Shown piece by piece: positions 44,227 to 54,363 of a stretch of DNA of 64,000 nucleotides (position 1 is its first letter; each line of letters begins with the position of its first letter). The notes below the pieces were generated by a model, which worked only from the letters and a program-made list of their open reading frames with translations, was not told the origin of the DNA and did no database searches. Both the position numbers and the translations under genes were made by a program. This DNA comes from Reichenbachiella faecimaris. Its GTDB lineage: Bacteria > Bacteroidota > Bacteroidia > Cytophagales > Cyclobacteriaceae. The stretch is from positions 780,161 to 844,160 of the forward strand of contig NZ_FWYF01000002.1 of NCBI RefSeq assembly GCF_900176375.1. Direction: 5' to 3'.

Positions 44227-44234
44227 TAATTTTG
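44227..44234 (+). promoter_or_regulatory. Putative -7 promoter element for hemA
   Basis: TAATTTTG (TAnnTTTG) lies 19 bases upstream of the hemA ATG. The 187-base gap between guaB and hemA holds this element and the guaB one divergently. Confidence 0.55.
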
Positions 44235-44253
44235 CCAGTTCGAATAGTAGGAT

Positions 44254-45534
44254 ATGCACAATCAATTCAAGGCGGTCAGTTTATCTTATAAAAACGCGCC
44301 AGTTGACGTACGGGAAATGGTAGCCTTCGATGAAGCACAAAGTAAGCGGCTTCTCGAAATGATAGAGGATTATTCAGATATCTCTGAAGCACTCATCATC
44401 TCTACATGCAATCGCACAGAGGTATATTACTCTTCACCTTCTGATCGGTATGAGGTGATTATCAAATTGATCGGAATAGTAAAGAGCATATCTAATATTT
44501 CGGATTACACAAAATATTTTTCTAATCTCAGTGAGCACAAGCAAGCGGTTCAACATTTGTTTGATGTATCCATTGGACTAGAAGCACAGGTGGTTGGTGA
44601 TTTGCAAATTATCAATCAGATCAAGTCTGCTTATCAGATTGCGGCTGATCAAAACGTAGTAGGCCCTTTTCTACATAGATTGCTTCATACGATTTTCTTT
44701 ACCAATAAGCGCGTGGTGCAAGAGACAGCCTTTAGAGATGGAGCTGCTTCTGTATCTTATGCTACTGTAGAATTGATCAATGAGTTGACTATCGCCCATG
44801 AAAAGCCAAATATTCTAGTGCTTGGTCTTGGCGAAATCGGAGAAGATGTAGTTCGAAACTTGGAACACATTGCGGAGAAAGAAGTGGTCATTTGTAATAG
44901 AAGCATTGAAAAGGCAAATGCTCTGGCTGAGGAGTTTGGGTATGCTGTGACCTCGTTCGAGGGTTACGAGCAAGCAATTTTGAATGCTGACGTAATTATT
45001 TCTTCAGTACGTGTGAATAGCCCATTGATTACAAAATCGACTTTTGCTGATCATAAGGTTTTAAGCCATAAATACCTTTTCGACTTATCTATGCCCAGAA
45101 GCATTGATCCTCACATAGAGGAGGTGAATGGTTTGTTGCTATACAATATTGACGGCATTCAAGCGAAAGCCACAGAGGCGCTAGAGAGAAGGCTCGCGGC
45201 TATTCCTGATGTGAAAGCCATTATAGCTGAAGCCATAGAAGAATTTGGTAGTTGGTCTAAAGAAATGGAAGTTTCTCCAGTGATCAATAAATTGAAGAAT
45301 GCATTAGAAGAAATTCGTCAAAAAGAAATCGCTCGTCACTTGAAAAAAGCCAATGAAGCTGAAGCTGAATTGCTTGACAAGGCCACCAAAAACATCATGC
45401 AGAAGATCATCAAGTTGCCTGTGCTGCAATTGAAAGCTGCGTGTCAAAGAGGCGAAGCTGACTCGCTTATCGAGGTACTCAACGACCTTTTCAATCTTGA
45501 AGAGCAATCAGAGAAAATCAAATCCAAGGGGTGA
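44254..45534 (+). CDS. hemA: Glutamyl-tRNA reductase
   Basis: Reduces Glu-tRNA(Glu) to glutamate-1-semialdehyde, the first step of C5-pathway haem synthesis. The 426-residue protein has the active-site Cys52 in STCNRTEVYY and the NADPH domain VLGLGEIGEDVVRNL near residue 190. The usual GExQIxGQ motif is diverged to GLEAQVVGDLQIINQ. A long dimerisation helix with ALERRLAAIPDVK forms the C-terminal part. Its TGA stop overlaps the GTG start of the WG-repeat gene (GTGA), so the two are translationally coupled. Confidence 0.93.
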   Translation: MHNQFKAVSLSYKNAPVDVREMVAFDEAQSKRLLEMIEDYSDISEALIISTCNRTEVYYSSPSDRYEVIIKLIGIVKSISNISDYTKYFSNLSEHKQAVQHLFDVSIGLEAQVVGDLQIINQIKSAYQIAADQNVVGPFLHRLLHTIFFTNKRVVQETAFRDGAASVSYATVELINELTIAHEKPNILVLGLGEIGEDVVRNLEHIAEKEVVICNRSIEKANALAEEFGYAVTSFEGYEQAILNADVIISSVRVNSPLITKSTFADHKVLSHKYLFDLSMPRSIDPHIEEVNGLLLYNIDGIQAKATEALERRLAAIPDVKAIIAEAIEEFGSWSKEMEVSPVINKLKNALEEIRQKEIARHLKKANEAEAELLDKATKNIMQKIIKLPVLQLKAACQRGEADSLIEVLNDLFNLEEQSEKIKSKG

Positions 45535-47738
45535 ATATTAAACAGTATTCCACTCATTTAAAAGCCTTCCTTCTTTTAGTCTTTCTACAATTTCAAGCAG
45601 AAATTGTGCTTGGCCAATCTTCTTTTGAATTTTATGAGGAGGGTAAAAAGTTAGGCTTAAAAAATGAGAAAGGTGAAATCCTCATTCCAGCTTTTTATGA
45701 GCAACTTGGATGGAGTCAAGGATTGAATATGCCAGTAAATGGCGTCATTGGTTATAAGAAGGAACACTGGGGACTTATATCTGTCAACAATAAGGTGATC
45801 ACTGGTGCTCGATACTATTCTCTGCAAGCCATTCATAAAAACTTGATTATTGCATCAATCAAAGGGAAGTTTTCCAATGAGCTTTTCTATGGTGTCATCA
45901 ATTTTAAGGGTGACGTGGTGGTGGATTTTAAATATCACTCACTCAAGCCATTGGATGAACTACTCATTGTATCAGAACGAAAGAAGGATAAATCATATTA
46001 TGGCCTTTTGAGTCAGCAAGGGAAGACATTGCTTTCTTCAGATTTTAACAATATTTCCTATTTCAAAGACAATCTGTTTGTTTTTACAAATGCCAACAAA
46101 CAAAAGGGCATTATCCATAAAAATGGGTTAATCAAAATAGAGGCGACACTCGACAGTATAGCTCCTGCTTCCGGAGACTATTCTCTGATTATGCAGGCGG
46201 GTAAAGTTGGCGCCATTGACTCTTCTGGTACTATTTTGCGTCAGCCTGCATTCAAGGCGATCTTCACTTTGGACGACGTGGAGACATTCAGGCAGTTTGA
46301 AATATTTGATGCCGATCACCATTCACTTAAAAGCTTTTATTGTGATACTTTGTTTGAAATATCATCAGACCTATTGGCTGTTGTCAGGAATGAGTTCTAT
46401 GAAATACTAAACACAGATTTTGAAATAGTATACAGGGGCCAATCTTTGAAAAGCTTGTCTGCCTTTCGCAAAAATGTCATAGTTAAAAATGGAGTGTATC
46501 GCATCATCAAATACAATGGCGAACCCGTAAATGAAAACGGGTTTGATACCCTGCTTTTCGATAAAAACTATATTTATGGTAACAGTCGTGGGCAATGGGA
46601 TATTTTTAACAAGTTTGGTTCGAATATTTCTACGCTCAATTTTGATTCTTTGCTAGTGGGTAGCAACAATCTAATTCCAGTACTAAGAAGTGGGTATTGG
46701 GGATACATTGACCATTCTGGAAAAATGGCCATACCTGCTAAGTTTGATAAGGCTGGATTATTTATCGGGAATATGGCTGAGGTGAATTACCTAGGATCCA
46801 GACGCATCATCAATCAGTTTGGTGAATTCATTGGTGAATCTAATTATGACAAAGTGACCATAGGAAAGGCCAATACAGCACGGGTTGTGAAGCGCGGCCG
46901 AACCGATCTGATCAATTATCGCGGCAAAATTTTGTTTCAAACTTATAACCAACTCTCCCTCAATTTTTTTGGCTACCTGGAATCCACGGCAGAAGGGAAG
47001 GTTGGGCTCATTTCTCATCTAGGAGAAGTCATGCTTTACCCTGAATATGATAGCATCTCCGAACCAAAAAATAGGCGCTATGCTGTAGTGAAGCAAGGAA
47101 ATAAAACTGGGTTAGTCAACTTTAAAGGCTTCTGGATTTTGCCCTTGTCTGAAGAGACTCAGGAGATCTGTCATGTAAACGATGGATTTATCAGTATTAA
47201 GAAAAATGGTCAGTATGGGTTTGTAGACTTTGGCCAGAGACTCCTTATTGCCAATAGGTATGAAAAGACCAAACCATTTACTTCTGAGTTGGCAGCTGTA
47301 GCTTTAAATGACAAATGGGGCTTTATCAACAAAAAGGAGCAATTGGTTATTCAACCCACCTACAGCTATGTTACACCTTTTCGAAATGGAATCTCTGTAG
47401 TCAGAAGAGATGGAAAATTTGGTGCAATAGATCTACAAGGTAAAGACAAAATCAAAATCGAATTTGATACATTGGAAACTACCACACATGAATTTTTGTT
47501 GGCCAGTAAGGAAGACAAAATTGGGCTTTTCAATCAGTATGGCGACTTGCTTTTGCAACCCTCTTATACCGATATTCGACCAACCATGGACGACCACTTT
47601 ATCGTTTCCCGTAGAGGATTGTATGGTCTCATAGACGCCAATGGTAGGTATAGTATTCCTTTGAAATATTTTGCTATCCAGGAAATTTCTCATGGAAAAT
47701 ACATTTGTTTGGAAACAAGCACCACTGAACTAGAATAG
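45531..47738 (+). CDS. Secreted WG-repeat protein
   Basis: A 735-residue exported protein. The start is GTG at 45531, overlapping the hemA stop, because it begins the signal peptide (AFLLLVFLQFQAEIVLGQ). The rest is built of about a dozen WG beta-leucine repeats, e.g. HWGLISVNNKV, YWGYIDHSGKMAIPAKFD, KVGLISHLGEVMLYPEYD, QYGFVDFGQRLLIANRYE, KWGFINKKEQLVIQPTYS and LYGLIDANGRYSIPL. WG repeats probably form a beta-propeller-like or solenoid scaffold for protein contacts; the function is unknown. No sorting domain is evident at the C terminus. Its stop abuts the stop of the convergent M16 gene. Confidence 0.9.
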   Translation: MNIKQYSTHLKAFLLLVFLQFQAEIVLGQSSFEFYEEGKKLGLKNEKGEILIPAFYEQLGWSQGLNMPVNGVIGYKKEHWGLISVNNKVITGARYYSLQAIHKNLIIASIKGKFSNELFYGVINFKGDVVVDFKYHSLKPLDELLIVSERKKDKSYYGLLSQQGKTLLSSDFNNISYFKDNLFVFTNANKQKGIIHKNGLIKIEATLDSIAPASGDYSLIMQAGKVGAIDSSGTILRQPAFKAIFTLDDVETFRQFEIFDADHHSLKSFYCDTLFEISSDLLAVVRNEFYEILNTDFEIVYRGQSLKSLSAFRKNVIVKNGVYRIIKYNGEPVNENGFDTLLFDKNYIYGNSRGQWDIFNKFGSNISTLNFDSLLVGSNNLIPVLRSGYWGYIDHSGKMAIPAKFDKAGLFIGNMAEVNYLGSRRIINQFGEFIGESNYDKVTIGKANTARVVKRGRTDLINYRGKILFQTYNQLSLNFFGYLESTAEGKVGLISHLGEVMLYPEYDSISEPKNRRYAVVKQGNKTGLVNFKGFWILPLSEETQEICHVNDGFISIKKNGQYGFVDFGQRLLIANRYEKTKPFTSELAAVALNDKWGFINKKEQLVIQPTYSYVTPFRNGISVVRRDGKFGAIDLQGKDKIKIEFDTLETTTHEFLLASKEDKIGLFNQYGDLLLQPSYTDIRPTMDDHFIVSRRGLYGLIDANGRYSIPLKYFAIQEISHGKYICLETSTTELE

Positions 47739-49007
47739 CTACTGGTTCAACCCAACAATCGTGGTATATGCGTCAGCCGTGTTGAAATGCTTCTCAATGG
47801 AAGACTTAATGGTTTGCTCATCTATATTTCTTAGGGCGTCAAAATATCGGTCGTAATAAGATGCGTCAAGCCCTACTTCCTGAACCTTTTTGAATTTTTC
47901 CATGACATGGAATGGAGTGCCTATGGATGCTAAAAACGAACCCGATAGGTAATTGGTCAAAACTACAATTTCCTCTGAGGGAATGGACTTATTCAGTAGT
48001 TTGTCAATCTCAGTTTTGATTTCGGAAAAAGTATCTTTCGTGTGTTCGGCCACTACATCTGCGGAGATCATACCAAAAGAGCTATGCTTTAAGTGAATAG
48101 GATAGGAACTGATTCCATAGGTATATCCTTTCTCCTCTCTTATGTTTTTCATCAGGCGAGACCCAAAATATCCGCCAAGCAAACTATTCGAAATTTGGTA
48201 ATTAAAATAGTCTCCGCGTGTTTTGTCTGGTATCAGCCATGCCATGCGAATTGAAGATTGCATGCTCCCCTCTTTTTTCACGTAGATATCTCTGTCTACG
48301 GATTGGAATTTAATTTCTTTCCCGTAGAATGCTTGAGTGGGAGGAAAGGTAAGCTGTGATTCCAAACTATTCAATAGCTGCTCATCAACTTGCCCAGACA
48401 GGTAAATTTTGGGTTGATGAAACAGTCGCTCGGCATAGTATTTTTTGATATCTACTAATTGAATGTTTTCAATATCATCAGTACTTAAGGCTTGCCCATA
48501 AGCAAAAGAGGCACCATAAATGGCTTCCCTCAATTTCTTAGAAGCGAATAGATTGCTTTTGTTATCGTTCAGAGCAATCTGATCTTTTCTGTTGGACTTT
48601 AAAATTCCAAATTCTTGCTCTGGAAATGTGGGTTCGTTGATGATTTCATTGAGTAATGAAACCACTTGGCCAAAATTTCTTTTTAGACCATAGACGGTAA
48701 AGGAAACATCGTCAAATCCAGGATTGATTTCTAGAAAGGCACCCAATTTTTCGAAACCTTCTGTAACCTGACGGGCAGATTTATTTTTGGTTCCTTCAGC
48801 GAGCATTTTGGCTGTTAGCCAGGAAACAGATTTTTTAGATTCGTACCAAATGCCTGATTCGAAAACCAGCTCAATTTTTACAACAGGTTGGTCACCAGCA
48901 TTGAGCCAAAAGATATCAATATCTGCCGCTGAAGCATGTTGATTGACTTGAGTTAATCCACTAAATATGATTTCACCAGCAGTTGGGGCAATGGTTCTGT
49001 CTAGCAT
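47739..49007 (-). CDS. M16B peptidase-like protein lacking the zinc site
   Basis: Insulinase-family protein of 422 residues with the M16 N-terminal fold (IDIFWLNAGDQPVVKIELVFESG) and C-terminal domain (AWLIPDKTRGDYFNYQISNSLLGG, RLMKNIREEKGYTYGI). The catalytic HxxEH of active members is replaced by WLTAK (residues 63-67), so it cannot bind zinc. Such inactive members usually pair with an active M16 protease, here not adjacent. No signal peptide is evident. The ATG at 49005-49007 overlaps the porV stop by one base (TGATG), placing it in the porU-porV unit. Confidence 0.9.
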   Translation of the reverse strand: MLDRTIAPTAGEIIFSGLTQVNQHASAADIDIFWLNAGDQPVVKIELVFESGIWYESKKSVSWLTAKMLAEGTKNKSARQVTEGFEKLGAFLEINPGFDDVSFTVYGLKRNFGQVVSLLNEIINEPTFPEQEFGILKSNRKDQIALNDNKSNLFASKKLREAIYGASFAYGQALSTDDIENIQLVDIKKYYAERLFHQPKIYLSGQVDEQLLNSLESQLTFPPTQAFYGKEIKFQSVDRDIYVKKEGSMQSSIRMAWLIPDKTRGDYFNYQISNSLLGGYFGSRLMKNIREEKGYTYGISSYPIHLKHSSFGMISADVVAEHTKDTFSEIKTEIDKLLNKSIPSEEIVVLTNYLSGSFLASIGTPFHVMEKFKKVQEVGLDASYYDRYFDALRNIDEQTIKSSIEKHFNTADAYTTIVGLNQ

Positions 49008-50221
49008 CAATTCACTGTGGTGTCTTGCACTTCAGCTTTGTCGAAGTTGAATAATAGAGAAAAACGAATGGTTTCTGCTAGAGGATGATTATTGTCGCCT
49101 GGGACCAGATATGAGAAGTCGACACCAAATTTTTGATATCTCAACCCTAATCCTAAGGTCAGATATTGTCTGCCTCCCTTGTTTTCATGCTCATAGAAGT
49201 AGCCGAGTCGGGCAGCAAATAGTTCTTTATACCAGTATTCCACACCAGTGGCAATCATTATTTCTTGCAATTCTTCAGATCCACCATCTGGCGCATCATT
49301 GAATGAGCCAAACATACCTGCTAATAGGTTTCTGTTAGGGTCTTTCCCGTTTAGGATAATGGGTTCGTTATTATTGTCCAATGCAATTGTTTCTCCATCT
49401 GCTTCATATTCATAGACTGGAGGAGTAGGCACCATCAATTTGTTTAGATCAAGTGCAAAAGTCAATGAATTGAAAGCATCTAGACCTACAGTCAGTGCTG
49501 TACCTACTCTTAAATTGACAGGGATAAAATCAGCGTCACTTTCTGTACCATAAGTGGTTTTTTGACCTATGTTGGTAATGGCCGCACCAAACGAAATTTC
49601 AGAGTCCTTACCTCCAATCACAATTGGGTTGGTATAGTAGAATCCTAAATCAACAGCAAAACTGGTCGCCGCTTTGGCCGCGCTTGTACCACTTCCTATC
49701 AGGTTAGACCAGATATATCTCGCAGATACACCAAGACCAATTTTCTCAGTTAATTTTCTTGAATAGGTCGCATCAAAGGCTACTTCTCTTGGGTTTTCTG
49801 TCCCTAAATCGCCCCCTACCACGTCTGTCAAATGAATTTGTCCTAGGTCAAAATACCGCATGGAGATGCCTACGGTTTGAATTCTATCGATCTTGTAATA
49901 TCCTGATAAATAGGTGAGATACATATCATCCACGATCTTGCCTAACCAAGGGGAATAAGATAACGACCCCCCAAAGTTGTGATCGATAAAAGCCAGTTTC
50001 CCGTTGTTCCAATGTACACTATTGGCATCTGGAGAAGTGGCCACGCCTACATCTCCCATTCCGGTAGCCCGTGAGTCTGGAGCGAAACTGATAAACGGTA
50101 CGGCTGTTGTTATTACTCTTCTTCCTTCTTGACCAGATGTCTGGGTTTGTCCAAACACAACTAGGCTAGGTAGTGAAAGGATTATGGTTAAAAAAACCCT
50201 TTTGATTGTTGTTGTTGTCAT
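49007..50221 (-). CDS. porV: T9SS outer-membrane shuttle protein PorV (LptO)
   Basis: FadL-like 14-strand barrel that collects cargo from SprA and presents it to the PorU attachment complex. The 404-residue protein has a signal peptide ending FGQTQ and the family opening VITTAVPFISFAPDSRATGMGDVGVAT. GLGLRYQKFGVDFSYLVPGDNNHPLAETIRFSLLF forms the C-terminal strands; the acidic tail DKAEVQDTTVN follows. It lies 28 bases after porU, with a possible internal -7 element in that gap. Confidence 0.95.
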   Translation of the reverse strand: MTTTTIKRVFLTIILSLPSLVVFGQTQTSGQEGRRVITTAVPFISFAPDSRATGMGDVGVATSPDANSVHWNNGKLAFIDHNFGGSLSYSPWLGKIVDDMYLTYLSGYYKIDRIQTVGISMRYFDLGQIHLTDVVGGDLGTENPREVAFDATYSRKLTEKIGLGVSARYIWSNLIGSGTSAAKAATSFAVDLGFYYTNPIVIGGKDSEISFGAAITNIGQKTTYGTESDADFIPVNLRVGTALTVGLDAFNSLTFALDLNKLMVPTPPVYEYEADGETIALDNNNEPIILNGKDPNRNLLAGMFGSFNDAPDGGSEELQEIMIATGVEYWYKELFAARLGYFYEHENKGGRQYLTLGLGLRYQKFGVDFSYLVPGDNNHPLAETIRFSLLFNFDKAEVQDTTVN

Positions 50222-50240
50222 AGATTAAAAAATTAACGTG

Positions 50241-50248
50241 CAAAGATA
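50241..50248 (-). promoter_or_regulatory. Possible internal -7 element for porV
   Basis: Minus strand reads TATCTTTG (TAnnTTTG) inside the 28-base porU-porV gap, 19 bases upstream of the porV ATG. It could give porV expression beyond porU, as a shuttle needed in excess would require (inference). Confidence 0.45.
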
Positions 50249-50249
50249 G

Positions 50250-53200
50250 CTAATTCATGATTACTATCCTTCTGAATACTTCTCCCGACGAACCATCTAC
50301 TCGGCTTTGCACTTTGAGCCTATAAATATATATTCCTTTTCTTACTCTGTTTATACCAGTACCTTCTAAGTTCCAAATTAATTCCAGAGAATGGTCTGAA
50401 ACATTATCAAAACGGTTGGTTTGTGTATATATTTCCTGCCCTTGCATGTCCGTAAGGGTTAGATAAGCCACAAGATCCTCACCCAATCTATCATGATCAA
50501 ACCTGATTGTTGTATAGTCTGTATCAGGTAGGATTGGGTTGGGATAGTTGATAACCTCCGTCAGTTTAATTCCATTTTCTTTTGTAATGAAAAATTCAAT
50601 CTGTTCAGTAGTGAGATTATTAAAGATATCTGAGGCTTCTAAGGTCAATGCATATCGACCTGGCACCAGATTTTCTAACGGATAGATTATCCACCCTTCT
50701 TGATAGGTGTCTACATTGGCTTCATAATAATCGTTTAGAGGAATAGGTTCATCATCATTAAGTGAAAGTAGTAATTCATTTCCAAAGCCAATGTTAGAAA
50801 TGTTGATGCCACTTTGGTCTGTAAGTTTGACAAGTAGAACAGGAGAAGGGCCAACTGTTTGACCTGACTTAAAAGTGGAGTCGTTAAGATAAATGGAGAT
50901 CTCAGGTGGCGAAAGGTCAGGGTCAGTTACTTTTTTAGATCCACCAATAATGACTTCCGAAAAGGCACCATGCGCATCAGAAGTGGACAAATGGTTAACA
51001 GCATAAAAACTTAGTTTACCTTCTCCAAAGGAATAGTTGATATTCTTTGGAACGATAAACTCAATATCAAACTCTCCTTCAGTAACTGTTGCTTTACCTT
51101 GAAACAATAGCACATCTCTGACATCAAAAATTTGCTTAGCAGATTCGTCGCCTCTGGTCTGAAATTTTGTGGGCTTGTCATAGGCAGTGAGTGTAACGAC
51201 ACCGTCGAATTTAGTATCAACAGTACCATTGGATTGAACCTGGCCACTAATTCTGTATTTGCCAAAAGCGCTAAGTGTGTCCAATTTATCCGTCGATTTG
51301 CCATTTATAGCAGTCAACTCAATGGATTGTTTTGGAAATGATATCCGCATCATTGGATCACCAAGAAGTGCATAGTTTCTATTTCCTGATCCCACAAGGC
51401 TATTGTTTTTTGTTTCTTTCATTATATCGCCAAGCCGTTTGAACTGATCCCCTTCTTTTTCCATGGCAGAAAAGTAGAAGGCCTCATTGAGTTTGTAATT
51501 GGTGTTGGCATAAACAGGTCGAGTGGCTGTAATAAGTGCTACGGAACCCCCATAAGGCAGTAATACCATTTGTTCACCTCCTGATACCCTATTGGGATAG
51601 TCGTAATTCCCAAATTGACAGGTGGCGGTTACAAATAGTGACATTAAAATATTGTTATTTAGATCGTCTATCATCAATTCATTAAAAATGTCCTCGTTGG
51701 TCAGTTGACCCTCGTTGCCATGTCCTGTAAAATTGACGATCAAATTGCCATTTGATATGGCCTGCAAAAAGGCCTCTGAAGCCAGTGGTGATTTGTTTTG
51801 TGTTTGGACGTAGGCGTCAAGGTAAACTTTGTTTATGTTGAGTTCTTGACGTGTGGTATCTACGTACGTAGACATTTTATCTGCATCTATTTGATGTATG
51901 TTGCTGTCTCCGTCATCTGCTATGAAGGTGATTTTGTTACGCCACTTTCCGAAACCTAAACGATTGGTTTGGTAGCGAATGATCTTGTTGACCACTGCAT
52001 TTCCAGCTTCGTTAGTTTGTATTGGAATTCGGCCAATGCCAAGTTCCATGGTATGGTCACCTCCTACTGTTTCTATCCATTCACCTTCGTCGTCAGACAT
52101 AAAACCAAAGTAGTCGTCAGAAGAAAAGCTTTGTAGAGGGTGTAGGGAGTTTCTGGATTCATAAACAGGAACGAAATTGGTCATTTCAATGCTTCGATCT
52201 TTATAGTCGAAAGAACAGTCACCAAAAAGGAGCACATATTTAAGCTGATTGTATTTATCATATTGAAACTTGATAAAATCTCGAAGTGCAGATACATCCT
52301 GCATACCACTAGAAAATTCGTTGAAAATTTGATCTACAGTGACTACTTCGACGAGCAGCCCGTCATGGGCTAACCGAAATTCGGCCAGCCGTGTGGCAGA
52401 CGAGAGGAAGTTTGAATGTGTGATGATAATACCATCTGCTGGAGGTAGTTCGTGAAGGTTTTGATTGTCTATTTCTTTAATAAGGAGCGGAGTCAATTCT
52501 TGCCCTTCATTGAATGCCATGTAGGTCGTTGATTCTTCTGCAGATGCAAATGTTACCTGACCACTGGTCTCTTCAGTATTTGCCCGAATGGGAAATATAG
52601 GAGAAGAAATGTCCCAGACTTGAGTGCTGGCATTACCTTCTGAAATTTCAAAAGTAATTAGGCTGGCGCCCATGGGCCTGTACCAAAGGAGTCTGCCCTG
52701 ACTCAGATTTAATCTTTTTTGCATGCGAGCATGGACATAGTCTATATAACCATCACTTAATCCATCATTGGTGAATCTAAAATTAAGATCCAATCCATTA
52801 CTTAAATCAATGGAAGAACTAGATATGGTGAATGTGTCCGATTGAGTATCTGCTCGCGTGGTATATTTATTTGTTGACACTGGATTCATTTCAACTGTAC
52901 CTAGGCTAGAACCATTGGCCTCAATTTCATAAGAAGACGCACCAGAGGAACCAGACAATAAACTTGTAAATACAAGAATATCAGAGCCACCTACAATCCC
53001 ATCAGTTGCAAAAGACACTTTATGAGATTTCGTGGAATTATTGAACCTTTCTCCATACCATTCACGCCCAGAATCAATAATGGTATTTTCTTCAAGTTCA
53101 TGGACTTCGAGCGATTGATATGACTTGATAGTTGATATGTCATCTTTTGGCAATGCGACTGTTGAGATCCGCAAGCCGTCAGTTTCTTTAATGGTTAGAA

Positions 53201-53630
53201 AATAAAAAGCCGTATCACTGTATGGATTTTTTTCAAATTGAAATTGATCTGTAGCCTGACTATAGCTCAGATAATGAGGAGACTTGCCGTAAAAAAGAAG
53301 GTAATCGTTTGTGTCAAATTTCCCATCAGATTGCCCAGTTACAGTAATGGCATTTTCTAAAAGATCGTCAGTACGACCTTCGTCATTGGCTTGTGGAAGG
53401 ATACCATTGTTTGCATTGCCATAGATGGCCAACTTTGTTGGATCTAAATTGGCTAAATCAATCCCCATTTGTTGTAGCAGTTCGCGGTCTATTTTATATA
53501 CCCCATCCTCCAACACTGCCAATTTGTACCAGTTGCCACTTGATAATACAGATGGATTTTGCGCTTTCACGTTTTGAGCAAAAGTAAAAACCAGCAAAAA
53601 TCCAGATACTATGTGTAATATTCTTTTCAA
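50250..53630 (-). CDS. porU: T9SS sortase-like C25 peptidase PorU
   Basis: Cell-surface gingipain-family (C25) protease that removes the C-terminal signal of T9SS cargo and attaches it to an anchor. It has 1126 residues. The signal peptide MKRILHIVSGFLLVF starts at the TTG at 53628-53630; no in-frame ATG exists there. The catalytic pair is His637 in VNFTGHGNEG and Cys671 in VTATCQFGNYD. Its own C terminus is an Ig-like sorting-type domain (YPNPILPDTDYTTIRFDH... GIYIYRLKV), as in known PorU. Confidence 0.95.
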   Translation of the reverse strand: MKRILHIVSGFLLVFTFAQNVKAQNPSVLSSGNWYKLAVLEDGVYKIDRELLQQMGIDLANLDPTKLAIYGNANNGILPQANDEGRTDDLLENAITVTGQSDGKFDTNDYLLFYGKSPHYLSYSQATDQFQFEKNPYSDTAFYFLTIKETDGLRISTVALPKDDISTIKSYQSLEVHELEENTIIDSGREWYGERFNNSTKSHKVSFATDGIVGGSDILVFTSLLSGSSGASSYEIEANGSSLGTVEMNPVSTNKYTTRADTQSDTFTISSSSIDLSNGLDLNFRFTNDGLSDGYIDYVHARMQKRLNLSQGRLLWYRPMGASLITFEISEGNASTQVWDISSPIFPIRANTEETSGQVTFASAEESTTYMAFNEGQELTPLLIKEIDNQNLHELPPADGIIITHSNFLSSATRLAEFRLAHDGLLVEVVTVDQIFNEFSSGMQDVSALRDFIKFQYDKYNQLKYVLLFGDCSFDYKDRSIEMTNFVPVYESRNSLHPLQSFSSDDYFGFMSDDEGEWIETVGGDHTMELGIGRIPIQTNEAGNAVVNKIIRYQTNRLGFGKWRNKITFIADDGDSNIHQIDADKMSTYVDTTRQELNINKVYLDAYVQTQNKSPLASEAFLQAISNGNLIVNFTGHGNEGQLTNEDIFNELMIDDLNNNILMSLFVTATCQFGNYDYPNRVSGGEQMVLLPYGGSVALITATRPVYANTNYKLNEAFYFSAMEKEGDQFKRLGDIMKETKNNSLVGSGNRNYALLGDPMMRISFPKQSIELTAINGKSTDKLDTLSAFGKYRISGQVQSNGTVDTKFDGVVTLTAYDKPTKFQTRGDESAKQIFDVRDVLLFQGKATVTEGEFDIEFIVPKNINYSFGEGKLSFYAVNHLSTSDAHGAFSEVIIGGSKKVTDPDLSPPEISIYLNDSTFKSGQTVGPSPVLLVKLTDQSGINISNIGFGNELLLSLNDDEPIPLNDYYEANVDTYQEGWIIYPLENLVPGRYALTLEASDIFNNLTTEQIEFFITKENGIKLTEVINYPNPILPDTDYTTIRFDHDRLGEDLVAYLTLTDMQGQEIYTQTNRFDNVSDHSLELIWNLEGTGINRVRKGIYIYRLKVQSRVDGSSGEVFRRIVIMN

Positions 53631-53670
53631 CTTATTCTTATCAACGCGACGAGTGGGTATTTTCGTTCCT

Positions 53671-54363
53671 TTATTTTTTTGGTGCCAGTATATGTGTTAA
53701 AATAGATCCAGCTATGTACATGACAATAATTAATGGTATGGCCACTAATTGAAAGAGAATGGCCATAACCAAGCTCAACAATAAAAAGGCATATTTTGCC
53801 TCGTTGCCCTTCCATCCATATTTTTTAAACTTAAAAGCCAGCATTGGAATGTCAGCAATAAGCAGGAGGGATGTGCAAATGGTGATACTAACCAAAACCA
53901 CCCAACTATTGACCACATCACGCCATATCCCTTCTGTGGATAAATGAGCTAAAGAAATGATAAAAAAGGCATTTGCGGGTGTAGGTAGGCCAAAAAACCT
54001 ATCTGACTGACGTTCGTCATTGTTGAATTTGGCCAATCTAAGCCCAGACATAACTGCAATCAATATCGATAAGTATTTCCAAGAAGTATCTGGAGCACTT
54101 ATTTGCAGCAATTGATACATGACCAATGCCGGAACTACCCCAAAGGAGACCATGTCAGCAAGTGAATCCAGATCCTTTCCAATGTTGGATGTGGATTTGA
54201 GTAAACGTGCTGAAAAGCCGTCAAAAAAATCCACTAATCCAGACAGGAGTGTATAATACATGACATACTCCAGCCTCCCTTCGAAAATTTCAATAATAGC
54301 AAAGCAACCAAACGCCAGGTTTAGGCTTGTTAATGCGTTTGGGGTGAAATTTCGAATGTTCAT
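53671..54363 (-). CDS. pssA: CDP-diacylglycerol-serine O-phosphatidyltransferase
   Basis: Makes phosphatidylserine, the precursor of phosphatidylethanolamine, at the inner membrane. The 230-residue protein has six or so transmembrane helices and the CDP-alcohol phosphotransferase motif as DFFDGFSARLLKS followed by GKDLDSLAD, with all the motif's aspartates in place. The ATG at 54361-54363 (MNIRNFTPNALTS) overlaps the MBL gene's stop (ATGA); an upstream Met five codons earlier is less likely. Confidence 0.93.
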   Translation of the reverse strand: MNIRNFTPNALTSLNLAFGCFAIIEIFEGRLEYVMYYTLLSGLVDFFDGFSARLLKSTSNIGKDLDSLADMVSFGVVPALVMYQLLQISAPDTSWKYLSILIAVMSGLRLAKFNNDERQSDRFFGLPTPANAFFIISLAHLSTEGIWRDVVNSWVVLVSITICTSLLLIADIPMLAFKFKKYGWKGNEAKYAFLLLSLVMAILFQLVAIPLIIVMYIAGSILTHILAPKK

